Below are positions 16,314 through 23,139 of a stretch of DNA of 26,665 nucleotides, one piece after another. The position numbers were made by a program, and so were the translations under genes. The notes beneath the pieces were generated by a model. That model made no database searches, was not told where the DNA came from, and saw nothing but the letters and a program-made list of their open reading frames with translations. Each line of letters opens with the position of its first letter. Position 1 is the stretch's first letter. The DNA lies in the NCBI GenBank assembly GCA_937924895.1, contig CALEYP010000079.1, positions 1-26,665 on the forward strand. Reading direction: 5' to 3'. The DNA is from an uncultured Alphaproteobacteria bacterium (lineage in GTDB: Bacteria; Pseudomonadota; Alphaproteobacteria; Puniceispirillales; Puniceispirillaceae).

Positions 16314-16580
16314 TTACGCCGCTAATGCCTTCACGCGCGCTGATAGGCGTGACATCTTTCTTGATGCTGTATTCTTATGAAGAACACCACGGCTTACACC
16401 GCGCATGATTTCTGGCTGTGCATCACGAAGTGCCTGGTCAGCAGCGGCTTTATCGCCAGCTGTGATAGCCGCTTCCACTTTCTTGATGAAAGTACGAATA
16501 CGACCAATACGAGCGCCATTGATTTCAGCGCGCTTTGCGTTTCTGATAATACGCTTTTTTGCAGACTTATGGTTTGCCAT
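16314..16580 (-). CDS. rpsT: 30S ribosomal protein S20
   Basis: The true start is MANHKSAKKRIIRNAKRAE at 16578-16580, with GAGGG about 8 bases upstream; longer reading is excluded by the promoter lying inside it. The 88-residue basic protein has the S20 pattern throughout: ANHKSAKKRIR-type N-terminus, R.FIKKVEAAITAGDKAAA, then GVLHKNTASRKMSRLSARVKAL. It binds 16S rRNA early in 30S assembly. It has its own sigma70-type promoter and intrinsic terminator, so it is a single-gene unit located between mutM and dnaA, a common alphaproteobacterial arrangement. Confidence 0.96.
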   Translation of the reverse strand: MANHKSAKKRIIRNAKRAEINGARIGRIRTFIKKVEAAITAGDKAAADQALRDAQPEIMRGVSRGVLHKNTASRKMSRLSARVKALAA

Positions 16581-16620
16581 AACAGGCCCTCTATCATCCG
16601 AATTCAAAATTAGAAGCTGG

Positions 16621-16649
16621 TATATAGGATTAGACGCTAGGCAAGTCAA
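16621..16649 (-). promoter_or_regulatory. sigma70-type promoter of rpsT
   Basis: On the minus strand TTGACT (16644-16649) and TATATA (16621-16626) are separated by exactly 17 bases. The -10 element lies about 40 bases upstream of the rpsT ATG. This is the best promoter match seen in the window and fits a highly expressed ribosomal protein gene. Confidence 0.75.
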
Positions 16650-16674
16650 GCCTTTTCAGCATTATCGCCTCGCC

Positions 16675-17082
16675 CTAAGATATTGGCCCAACCGTTATCA
16701 CATAAAGACTTTGACCATCTGAGGCTGTCCCATCAGATTTGATACGCAACGTTTCATTTGCCTTAACATAACCACCCCCCTGTTTTTCCCATCCGAGCGC
16801 AGCCAGTGTCTCATCATAGAATGAGGTGATGTCAGTGGCGTTAAGCCTTGTCTGAATGGTGAATTTCACCACACGTCCGGCGGGCGAATCAAAGGAGACA
16901 GCTGCTGTTGTGTCAATAATCGCGGTGGCAGGCACTGGCACATCTCCGACCCATCCTGCTTGTTCGGCTTGCGCGAATGTAGGATAGCTTCCTGCTACAG
17001 CCAGACAGACCCCGATAACAGATAGATAGCGCATCACTTTCTGCTTAAGAGTTGCCAATCCGATTCTTGCACGTGGTAGCAT
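16675..17082 (-). CDS. Exported protein of unknown function between mutM and rpsT
   Basis: The start at 17080-17082 is chosen because GGGGGAG lies 6-7 bases upstream. The product is 135 residues. It has an N-terminal basic stretch and a hydrophobic core (YLSVIGVCLAVAGSY), with a signal peptidase site after TFAQA near residue 40, so it should be periplasmic. The mature domain contains VPVPATAII, SPAGRVVKFTIQTRL, FYDETLAALGWEKQGGGYVK and LRIKSDG. The phrase 'FY...L..LGW' with a following G-rich turn resembles small beta-alpha periplasmic domains, but I do not recognise a family. It lies 65 bases after mutM, in the same direction. Confidence 0.65.
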   Translation of the reverse strand: MLPRARIGLATLKQKVMRYLSVIGVCLAVAGSYPTFAQAEQAGWVGDVPVPATAIIDTTAAVSFDSPAGRVVKFTIQTRLNATDITSFYDETLAALGWEKQGGGYVKANETLRIKSDGTASDGQSLYVITVGPIS

Positions 17083-17147
17083 GTTATCTCCCCCTTGCGG
17101 GCCATTACGATCAGCCAAATTCTGCCTTATCTTAGGGTTCAACCTAC

Positions 17148-17975
17148 CTATCTTTGACAAAGCGGGCAATAGAAACTCGAACGACCCGATTGGCGAATCG
17201 CTTTAATAGGGGTGTTACAGCTATGACAGGGGGCACCTTCTCTGCCATAAACATCTAAGGATTGGACAAAATAGCCTAACTTACCATCAGGCTGCCGGTG
17301 ATCACGCAAAGAAGTGCCACCTTGAGCAATCGCCTCTTGCAAGACTTCTCTGATAGCTGGCAGCAGCCGGCGCGCTCGCTTGCCTATCACCGTATCAGCC
17401 CGCCGCCGCGGAGAGATGCCAGCCCTAAACAAGGCTTCACAAACATAGATATTCCCCAACCCGGCAATCTGGCGCTGATCAAGCAAAAATGATTTGATAG
17501 GTACTGTTTTACCTCGCAACCTATCTTCGAGATAGGCCTCAGATAAGGCGTCTGACAGAGGCTCTGGTCCTAAGGAGGCTAATGAGGGATGACTCGCATG
17601 GTCTTCATGACGCAGAATATCAACATAGCCAAACCGGCGTGGATCATTGAAGGTAATCCAGTGCGTGGTTCCCTTTTGCGAGACCTGCCATTCAATATGA
17701 TCATGAGCCCGTCCATTGGGCGCATGGTCTGAAATCCGAATACTGCCAGACATACCTAAATGAATCAGCATAACATCTTGCGCGAGCCAGACCTGCACGA
17801 TCTTGGCGCGGCGGGTCACATCGACAATTTGTTGCCCTTCAAGACGCGCTGCTAGATCAGGGGCGAGGTCCCAGCGCAAATTTGGACGCCGAATATCAGC
17901 TTTTGTGATGGTAGCCCCTGTCATAACTGGCGCAAGCGCTCGCCTGACAGTCTCTACCTCTGGTAATTCTGGCAT
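17148..17975 (-). CDS. mutM: Formamidopyrimidine-DNA glycosylase
   Basis: This base-excision repair enzyme removes 8-oxoguanine and formamidopyrimidines and nicks the abasic site. It is 275 residues from the ATG at 17973-17975. The start is fixed by the invariant N-terminus MPELPEVETVRR, where Pro2 is the catalytic nucleophile and Glu3 assists. Lys58 lies in the RRAKIV segment, and LIHLGMSG follows. The late DNA-binding segment LGNIYVCEALFRAGISPRR is present. The C-terminal zinc finger has four cysteines in C-x2-C...C-x2-C spacing (CHSC and CPLC). A reading extended 25 codons upstream is rejected. It is divergent from ubiE. Confidence 0.96.
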   Translation of the reverse strand: MPELPEVETVRRALAPVMTGATITKADIRRPNLRWDLAPDLAARLEGQQIVDVTRRAKIVQVWLAQDVMLIHLGMSGSIRISDHAPNGRAHDHIEWQVSQKGTTHWITFNDPRRFGYVDILRHEDHASHPSLASLGPEPLSDALSEAYLEDRLRGKTVPIKSFLLDQRQIAGLGNIYVCEALFRAGISPRRRADTVIGKRARRLLPAIREVLQEAIAQGGTSLRDHRQPDGKLGYFVQSLDVYGREGAPCHSCNTPIKAIRQSGRSSFYCPLCQR

Positions 17976-18064
17976 TGGCTTTCTACCCCTTTTCTTGCTT
18001 GCCTGATTGCATTTAGCCTGATGCTGGACTAGATCAATAGGCAATCTCACGCTTATCCGTAACT

Positions 18065-18081
18065 GATAATATTTGATTATC
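18065..18081. repeat. Short inverted repeat in mutM-ubiE divergent promoter region
   Basis: GATAAT (18065-18070) and ATTATC (18076-18081) flank ATTTG. They lie 22 bases upstream of the ubiE start. A DnaA-box-like TTATCCGTA (7 of 9 matches) lies just left at 18053-18061. Either could be chance in an AT-rich gap. Confidence 0.35.
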
Positions 18082-18102
18082 TGTCATAATGAGGTGCCAG
18101 AC

Positions 18103-18876
18103 ATGGACCAAGATAGCAAATCACGCCCTGATACAGGGAACGGCGATTTCATTGATTTCGGCTTTCAATCTGTTCCAAAAACAGAAAAAGAAGCACGCGT
18201 TAAATCTGTCTTTTCATCTGTGGCACGCAATTATGATGTGATGAATGATTTGATGTCTTTGGGTGTGCATCGTTTATGGAAAGATGCGTTGATGGATTGG
18301 CTGGCACCGCAACCCCATCACAGCTTGATGGATTTGGCAGGTGGGACAGGTGATGTGGCTTTGCGCTTTTTAAAGCGCGGTGGCGGCCATGTGACAATCG
18401 TGGATATCAATGAAGATATGCTTGCCGCTGGTCAGGCGCGGTCTGTGATGAAGCCCTATGCTGATAAGCTTGAGTGGGTTGTTGGCAATGCAGAAGCGCT
18501 GCCACTAGCTGATAACTCAGTTGACAGAGCGACCATTGCCTTTGGCCTGCGGAATGTCACGAATCGTGATGTGGCCCTGGCGGAGATTTACCGCGTGTTA
18601 AAGCCAGGCGGGCGGTTTTGCTGTCTCGAATTCTCTAAAGTAGAGAATAAATTATTTTCAAAACTCTATGATGAATGGTCATTTAAGATCCTGCCGCAAA
18701 TGGGCCAGATTGTCGCCAAAGATAGAGATAGCTATCAATATCTCGTGGAATCGATCCGCCAATTCCCTGACCAATATCGCCTTGCTGATATGATGACAGA
18801 TGCAGGGTTTGAACAGGTACGATTCCGCAACCTGTCTGGTGGCATTGCTGCCATTCATTCTGGCTGGAAACTCTGA
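18103..18876 (+). CDS. ubiE: Demethylmenaquinone/ubiquinone C-methyltransferase
   Basis: This SAM-dependent class I methyltransferase adds the C-methyl group in ubiquinone (and menaquinone) synthesis. It is 257 residues from the ATG at 18103, preferred because GAGGTG lies 8 bases upstream; an earlier TTG start has no site. The UbiE signature VFSSVARNYDVMNDLMSLGVHRLWK is followed by SAM motif I, DLAGGTGDVALRFL, then RATIAFGLRNVTNRD and LKPGGRFCCLEFSK, with GGIAAIHSGWK near the end. It opens the plus-strand ubiE-ubiB-coaBC-dut run, and ubiB begins 2 bases after its stop. Confidence 0.96.
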   Translation: MDQDSKSRPDTGNGDFIDFGFQSVPKTEKEARVKSVFSSVARNYDVMNDLMSLGVHRLWKDALMDWLAPQPHHSLMDLAGGTGDVALRFLKRGGGHVTIVDINEDMLAAGQARSVMKPYADKLEWVVGNAEALPLADNSVDRATIAFGLRNVTNRDVALAEIYRVLKPGGRFCCLEFSKVENKLFSKLYDEWSFKILPQMGQIVAKDRDSYQYLVESIRQFPDQYRLADMMTDAGFEQVRFRNLSGGIAAIHSGWKL

Positions 18877-18878
18877 TC

Positions 18879-20387
18879 ATGATGGTCTCTGCGCTCCTAA
18901 GATTGCCTCTCATTGGCTGGCGTTTAGGACGGGCAGGGATGCTGCATCATTTGGCGCGAATCACAATTTTGCCGCTATGGCTGCGCCGGTTGCTGCGTGT
19001 GTTTGACAAGCTCATCACGCTTGGGCGCATTGAACAAGATGCGGGACGTGCTTTATGTATTGCGCTTCAAAATTGCGGCCCAGGTTTCATCAAATTTGGA
19101 CAAGCCCTCTCTACCAGGGCTGATTTGATTGGCCCAGATTTGGCACTTAGCCTATCAGAGTTGCAAGATAGGCTGCCACCCTTCTCTGCCACACGTGCCA
19201 AAAAACAGATTGAAGATGCCTGCGGCGCACCTTTGACAACCTTATTCAAAAACTTTGATGAGACGCCTGTTGCTGCGGCATCTATCGCGCAGGTTCATAA
19301 GGCTGTTCTGCCAGATGGTCAGCCAGTGGCTGTCAAAATCCTGCGCCCTCATATTGAGACGCAGATGCGCAAAGATACAGATTTCTTTCTTGCGATGGCG
19401 CATATTGCAGAGCGCCTCTCACCGGCTCTTGCCAGGTTACGGCTGATTGAAGCAGTACGTCAGTTTGAAGTGATTTGCGATATTGAACTTGATTTGCGTA
19501 TGGAAGCAGCCGCAGGGGCAAAGCTTGGTGATAATATGGCCGGAGATGCTGGCATCCGTATTCCGAAAATGCATCTCAGCTATTGTCATGCCACAATGCT
19601 GGTCACCGAATGGGTTGATGGGTTGCGTCTTGATGATGTCGCCGGCCTCCGTCAAGCGGGGCATAATATTGAAAGCCTAACAGAGGCCGCTGCCTCTAGC
19701 TTTTTCAACCAAGTATTTCGTGATGGTTATTTCCATGGTGATATGCACCCCGGTAATGTGTTTGTAGATGCTGAGGGTTTATTGGTTCCCATTGATTTTG
19801 GCATTATGGGACATTTGGGAAAGGCGGACCGTATCTTTTTAGGTCAGCTTATGATCGCACTTCTTGACCGTGACTATGACAAGGTGGCAACACTTCATGC
19901 CGATGCGGGTATGATTGGCCCAGATGTGCCTTTGCATCATTTTGCCCAGAATATCCGCGCCGTTGTTGACCCGCTTCTTGGCAAGCCTTTGGGCGAGGTA
20001 TCACTTGGCGCAGTGATGGGCCAGATTCTCAAAATCTCAACGCGCTTTGATATCCAAGTGCAAACGCAATTTAACTTGCTACAAAAAACAATGATGATGG
20101 CCGAAGGTGTGGCCCGCCAACTCAACCCCAAAGCGGATATGTGGCAATTATCGCGCCCTCTTGCCGCCCAATGGATTGCCGACCAGTCGCATCCTGAGAC
20201 TTGGCTAGCCGAAGGACGCCATCAGCTACGCCGCCTCATCCACCTTATGCCACGCTTGCTTGATAAATGGGAACAAGAGGAGAAACCAGCGCCCACACCG
20301 CCGCCGCCCTCTCGGAAAGGGGCCTTTGTTATGGGGGCTGCTGTCATCGGCGTCATTTGGGCCCTATTTCACGTGACGAGCCTATAA
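18879..20387 (+). CDS. ubiB: UbiB/ABC1/ADCK-family atypical kinase for ubiquinone synthesis
   Basis: This 502-residue membrane-anchored protein-kinase-like protein is needed for ubiquinone synthesis. The UbiB-specific KxGQ motif is IKFGQALSTRADLI (residues 71-84). The Ala-rich loop AAASIAQVHKA replaces the usual Gly-rich loop. VAVKILRP carries the nucleotide-contact lysine, and HGDMHPGNVFV and PIDFGIMGHLG form the catalytic and DFG-type regions. A C-terminal hydrophobic segment (about 480-500, GAVIGVIWALFHV-like) anchors it to the inner membrane. It starts 2 bases after ubiE, so the pair is tightly coupled. Start MM at 18879. Confidence 0.95.
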   Translation: MMVSALLRLPLIGWRLGRAGMLHHLARITILPLWLRRLLRVFDKLITLGRIEQDAGRALCIALQNCGPGFIKFGQALSTRADLIGPDLALSLSELQDRLPPFSATRAKKQIEDACGAPLTTLFKNFDETPVAAASIAQVHKAVLPDGQPVAVKILRPHIETQMRKDTDFFLAMAHIAERLSPALARLRLIEAVRQFEVICDIELDLRMEAAAGAKLGDNMAGDAGIRIPKMHLSYCHATMLVTEWVDGLRLDDVAGLRQAGHNIESLTEAAASSFFNQVFRDGYFHGDMHPGNVFVDAEGLLVPIDFGIMGHLGKADRIFLGQLMIALLDRDYDKVATLHADAGMIGPDVPLHHFAQNIRAVVDPLLGKPLGEVSLGAVMGQILKISTRFDIQVQTQFNLLQKTMMMAEGVARQLNPKADMWQLSRPLAAQWIADQSHPETWLAEGRHQLRRLIHLMPRLLDKWEQEEKPAPTPPPPSRKGAFVMGAAVIGVIWALFHVTSL

Positions 20388-20398
20388 TTCACCATTTA

Positions 20399-20404
20399 TT
20401 CACA
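20399..20404 (+). promoter_or_regulatory. TTCACA motif, copy 1 (upstream of coaBC)
   Basis: TTCACA within TTATTCACAATTTT. It is 31 bases upstream of copy 2 and just after the ubiB stop. It also matches a DnaA-box consensus TTATNCACA when read from 20396. See the finding on repeated motifs near coaBC. Confidence 0.4.
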
Positions 20405-20429
20405 ATTTTAGGAAAATAGGTGCTTTATT

Positions 20430-20445
20430 TTCACATTTTTGTGAA
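20430..20445. repeat. TTCACA-N4-TGTGAA inverted repeat before coaBC
   Basis: TTCACA (20430-20435) and TGTGAA (20440-20445) are perfect inverted arms with a TTTT spacer. The element ends 12 bases before the coaBC ATG. No ribosome binding site is seen before coaBC. The repeat therefore sits in what must be the promoter or leader, a fitting position for a repressor operator. This is copy 2 and its inverse, copy 3, of the TTCACA motif family. Confidence 0.5.
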
Positions 20446-20457
20446 TTACTGTAACTT

Positions 20458-21891
20458 ATGACTGATTCTTTCAACCTTGATGATTATGCGCGCCTTCTTG
20501 GTGGTAGACAGGCGCTGCAAGAAATATTAAATGTGGGCCCTTCCGCTCTCTCTAATTATGTGAAACGAGGGACAATTCCCGCTAAAAAACGCGCTTTATT
20601 AGATGACGCTATTTCACAAAATAGTCAAAACATTCATCATATTTCACAAAATGACACAGCAAAGGCCCCTATCTGTTTGCTGATCATCACCGGTGGTATT
20701 GCCGCTTATAAATCCCTTGATTTGGCACGGCGCCTGCAAGATGCCGGCTATCAGGTGCGCGGTGTTATGACCAAATCAGCAGAGGAATTTATCACGCCTT
20801 TGTCGCTCTCGGCACTCACAGGTGAGGCTGTTTACACTGAACTATTCTCACTGACTGATGAACAAGAGATGGGGCATATTCGCCTCGCAAGAGAGGCTGA
20901 CCTCGTCCTCGTCGCGCCGGCAACAGGTAATTTTATTGCAAAATTAGCCTTAGGCTTGGCTGATGATTTGGCATCAACTTTATGTCTCGCCAGCACCGCG
21001 CCTTTATATATTGTGCCAGCGATGAACCCTGTCATGTGGGCCCATGAGGCCACACAAACAAATTGCGCCACATTGCGGGCCAGAGGGGCTGTTCAGATTG
21101 GCCCTGTCAGCGGTGATACAGCCTGCGGGGAAATTGGCTCTGGGCGCATGAGTGATGTGGTTGATATTGTCGCGGCCATAAGGGCGCATCATCTTGATGG
21201 TGAACAAAAGAGCCCTGGCGGCAAACCATTGGCAGGTCTATCAGTCCTCCTCACAGCAGGTCCCACCGAAGAGCCGATAGATGGGGTGCGCTTTATCTCC
21301 AATCGGTCATCTGGCAAGCAGGGCTATGCAATTGCAGAGGCCTGCCAACGGCTTGGCGCTGAGGTCACACTCATCTCTGGCCCCACTGCGCTACCTTGTC
21401 CAGAAAATGTCACACGCATCAATGTGCAAACGGCGCGCCAAATGCATGAGGCAACCCTAGCCCAGCTGCCAGCTGATATTGCGATTTGCACCGCTGCGGT
21501 GGCTGATTGGCATGTACGCGGCGCTGGACATCAAAAAGTAAAGAAAGAGGCCAATGCCGCACCTCCGCACTTAGATTTGGTTGAAAATCCCGATATCTTG
21601 AAAGAGATTTGTACCTCTTCAAACCGTCCGCCTCTCGTGATTGGATTTGCCGCTGAGACAGATGACCCGCTTGGCGCAGCGCGCGCAAAACGTAAGCGCA
21701 AAGGATGTGATTGGCTCCTTGTGAATCATATCACCGAGGCAGCCCCTGTCTTTGGCGCGGATGATAATCAGTTAACCCTTATTACCGGCCACAATGAGAT
21801 ATCATGGCCTCTCTCGTCAAAACAACAGCTAGCTGATAGATTAGCATCCGAAATTGCCGCCTATTTTGAGACAGAAAGTCACCCCGCATGA
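20458..21891 (+). CDS. coaBC: HTH-CoaBC fusion: phosphopantothenoylcysteine decarboxylase / phosphopantothenate-cysteine ligase
   Basis: CoaBC condenses phosphopantothenate with cysteine (CoaB) and decarboxylates the product (CoaC) in coenzyme A synthesis. Visible motifs: Rossmann flavin start ICLLIITGGIAAYKSLDLARR (72-92), MGHIRL with active-site His140, VPAMNPVMW (PAMN), and GDTACGEIGSGRM with catalytic Cys223. The CoaB half begins near residue 260 (LSVLLTAGPTEEPIDGVRFISNRSSGKQG), with AAVADW later and GFAAET. At 477 residues it is longer than usual because of a 70-residue N-terminal extension. The extension has a Cro/YdaS-like HTH, GGRQALQEILNVGPSALSNY then VKRGTIPAKKRALL, and a polar linker. 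No usable internal start removes it. The TGA overlaps the dut ATG. Confidence 0.93.
   Translation: MTDSFNLDDYARLLGGRQALQEILNVGPSALSNYVKRGTIPAKKRALLDDAISQNSQNIHHISQNDTAKAPICLLIITGGIAAYKSLDLARRLQDAGYQVRGVMTKSAEEFITPLSLSALTGEAVYTELFSLTDEQEMGHIRLAREADLVLVAPATGNFIAKLALGLADDLASTLCLASTAPLYIVPAMNPVMWAHEATQTNCATLRARGAVQIGPVSGDTACGEIGSGRMSDVVDIVAAIRAHHLDGEQKSPGGKPLAGLSVLLTAGPTEEPIDGVRFISNRSSGKQGYAIAEACQRLGAEVTLISGPTALPCPENVTRINVQTARQMHEATLAQLPADIAICTAAVADWHVRGAGHQKVKKEANAAPPHLDLVENPDILKEICTSSNRPPLVIGFAAETDDPLGAARAKRKRKGCDWLLVNHITEAAPVFGADDNQLTLITGHNEISWPLSSKQQLADRLASEIAAYFETESHPA
20613..20648 (+). repeat. Two TTCACA motifs inside coaBC linker coding sequence
   Basis: TTCACA at 20613-20618 and 20643-20648, each within ATTTCACAAAAT and exactly 30 bases apart in the same codon phase. 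The repeat encodes ISQN twice (residues 52-55 and 62-65) in the linker between the HTH and enzyme domains. They match the motif of the upstream inverted repeat. They could be intragenic operators or a by-product of a repeated peptide. Confidence 0.45.
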
Positions 21892-22337
21892 TACCAGATA
21901 TTCAGATGTTGAGATTGCCGCATGCGGCTGACTTACCACTTCCCGCCTATCAAAGTGAGGGGGCCGCTGGCTTTGATGTGATGGCCGCCATAGCGGAGGA
22001 GATGATCCTGTCACCCGGAGAATTTGCCGCCATTCCCACAGGGCTTCAAATGGCGATCCCACAAGGCTGGGAAGGACAAGTGAGGCCGCGCTCTGGGCTG
22101 GCCTTCAAAGCAGGTGTCACTGTGCTAAATAGCCCCGGCACGATTGATTCCGATTATCGCGGCGAGGTGAAAGTCATTTTAATCAATCATGGCCCCACAC
22201 CCTTTACCATCACCCATGGTATGCGCATTGCCCAAATGGTGATAGCCCCAGCCATGCAAGCTAGAATTCTTGAAGCGCGCCACCTCGATGACACAAATCG
22301 TGGATCAGGTGGCTTTGGCTCCACTGGCACAAAATAA
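21888..22337 (+). CDS. dut: dUTP diphosphatase (dUTPase)
   Basis: This 149-residue homotrimeric dUTPase hydrolyses dUTP to dUMP and pyrophosphate, limiting uracil incorporation and feeding thymidylate synthesis. All five conserved motifs are visible: AAGFDV, PRSGLAFKAGV, GTIDSDYRGEVKVIL (with the catalytic aspartate), RIAQMVI, and the C-terminal P-loop-like RGSGGFGSTG. The ATG overlaps the coaBC stop in an ATGA arrangement, so translation is coupled. The coaBC-dut pairing is conserved widely in bacteria. Confidence 0.97.
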   Translation: MIPDIQMLRLPHAADLPLPAYQSEGAAGFDVMAAIAEEMILSPGEFAAIPTGLQMAIPQGWEGQVRPRSGLAFKAGVTVLNSPGTIDSDYRGEVKVILINHGPTPFTITHGMRIAQMVIAPAMQARILEARHLDDTNRGSGGFGSTGTK

Positions 22338-22354
22338 GCAAAGCATAATTAAAT

Positions 22355-23131
22355 ATGTCCAGTCTGACCGATACTGAAATTGAACGATATGCAAGGCAGC
22401 TAATCCTGCCAGAGATTAGTGATGATGGCCAAGATGCCTTGCGAAAGACACGCCTGTGTATCATCGGCGCTGGTGGCCTTGGCGTGCCAGCTGCTTTATT
22501 GGCCGCAGCAGCGGGCTTTGGAGCGCTGACAATTATCGATGATGATGTCATTGATGCCACCAATCTTAATCGTCAATTCATCTATCGCCCCGACCAGATA
22601 GGCCTAGCGAAAGCTGAGGTTCTTGCTGGCTTCGCTGCTGCACAAAATCCGCATATCACAGTGACGTCTCACCCACATTATTGTGATGACACCAAAGCAG
22701 ACGAGCTGGCTTCAACGCATGATATAATCATTGATGCGAGCGATAATATCGAAACCAGACAACGCCTGAACCTGGCATGCCTTCGCTCTCGCACACCTCT
22801 CATATTTGTAGGGGCTATACGGTTTGAAGGCCAGCTAATGGTGATTGCTCCGCATTTATCACATAAGGCGGAAAGCGCGTGTTTTTCCTGCGTCTTTCCC
22901 TCTGGGCCTGATGCGGCGCAGGCCCCTAATTGTGCCACCGTTGGCATTGCCGGGCCAATTACCACAATTATGGGCGGCAAGGCTGTGTTGGAGGCCATGA
23001 AATGCGCGATTGGCTCAGAAGCATTATTGCTAGATCAGCTGCTGCTTTTTGATGGGCTCGCCTATGACACCACACTCATTCGCACAAAAAAACAGGCAGA
23101 GTGCCCTGCCTGTTCTTCGCTATCGTCTTAA
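22355..23131 (+). CDS. ThiF/MoeB/HesA-family sulfur-carrier adenylyltransferase (E1-like)
   Basis: This 258-residue E1-like enzyme would adenylate the C-terminus of a small ubiquitin-fold sulfur carrier (ThiS or MoaD). The N-terminus has ERYARQLILPEI, typical of MoeB/ThiF. The nucleotide loop GAGGLGVP starts at residue 38, IDDDVIDATNLNRQFIYR follows, and DIIIDASDNIETR carries the catalytic Asp. Structural zinc is expected from C176/C179 (ACFSC) and C250/C253 (ECPAC). Cys193 is in APNCATVGIAGP. There is no C-terminal rhodanese domain. No thi or moa gene is adjacent, so the choice between thiamine and molybdopterin (or tRNA thiolation) is open. It starts 17 bases after dut. Its 3' end also encodes a terminator for the convergent gene. 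Confidence 0.85.
   Translation: MSSLTDTEIERYARQLILPEISDDGQDALRKTRLCIIGAGGLGVPAALLAAAAGFGALTIIDDDVIDATNLNRQFIYRPDQIGLAKAEVLAGFAAAQNPHITVTSHPHYCDDTKADELASTHDIIIDASDNIETRQRLNLACLRSRTPLIFVGAIRFEGQLMVIAPHLSHKAESACFSCVFPSGPDAAQAPNCATVGIAGPITTIMGGKAVLEAMKCAIGSEALLLDQLLLFDGLAYDTTLIRTKKQAECPACSSLSS
23086..23114 (-). terminator. Intrinsic terminator for the convergent dehydrogenase gene, inside the ThiF-like CDS
   Basis: AACAGGCAG (23091-23099) and CTGCCTGTT (23106-23114) are perfect 9-bp arms around a 6-base loop. In minus-strand RNA the stem runs into a seven-T tract (complement of A at 23086-23092, two of which are in the stem). It lies 25 bases past the stop of the dehydrogenase gene at 23140. On the plus strand there is no T-run, so the signal is directional. 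Confidence 0.8.
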
Positions 23132-23139
23132 ATTTACGC

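Noticed and set aside
17976..18050. A 25-codon N-terminal extension of MutM
   Set aside because: MutM requires Pro immediately after the initiator Met as catalytic residue, so the MPELPEVETV start is the functional one.
20396..20404. TTATTCACA as a DnaA box indicating an origin near coaBC
   Set aside because: It is a single match, and the site is better explained as one of the repeated TTCACA motifs around coaBC.
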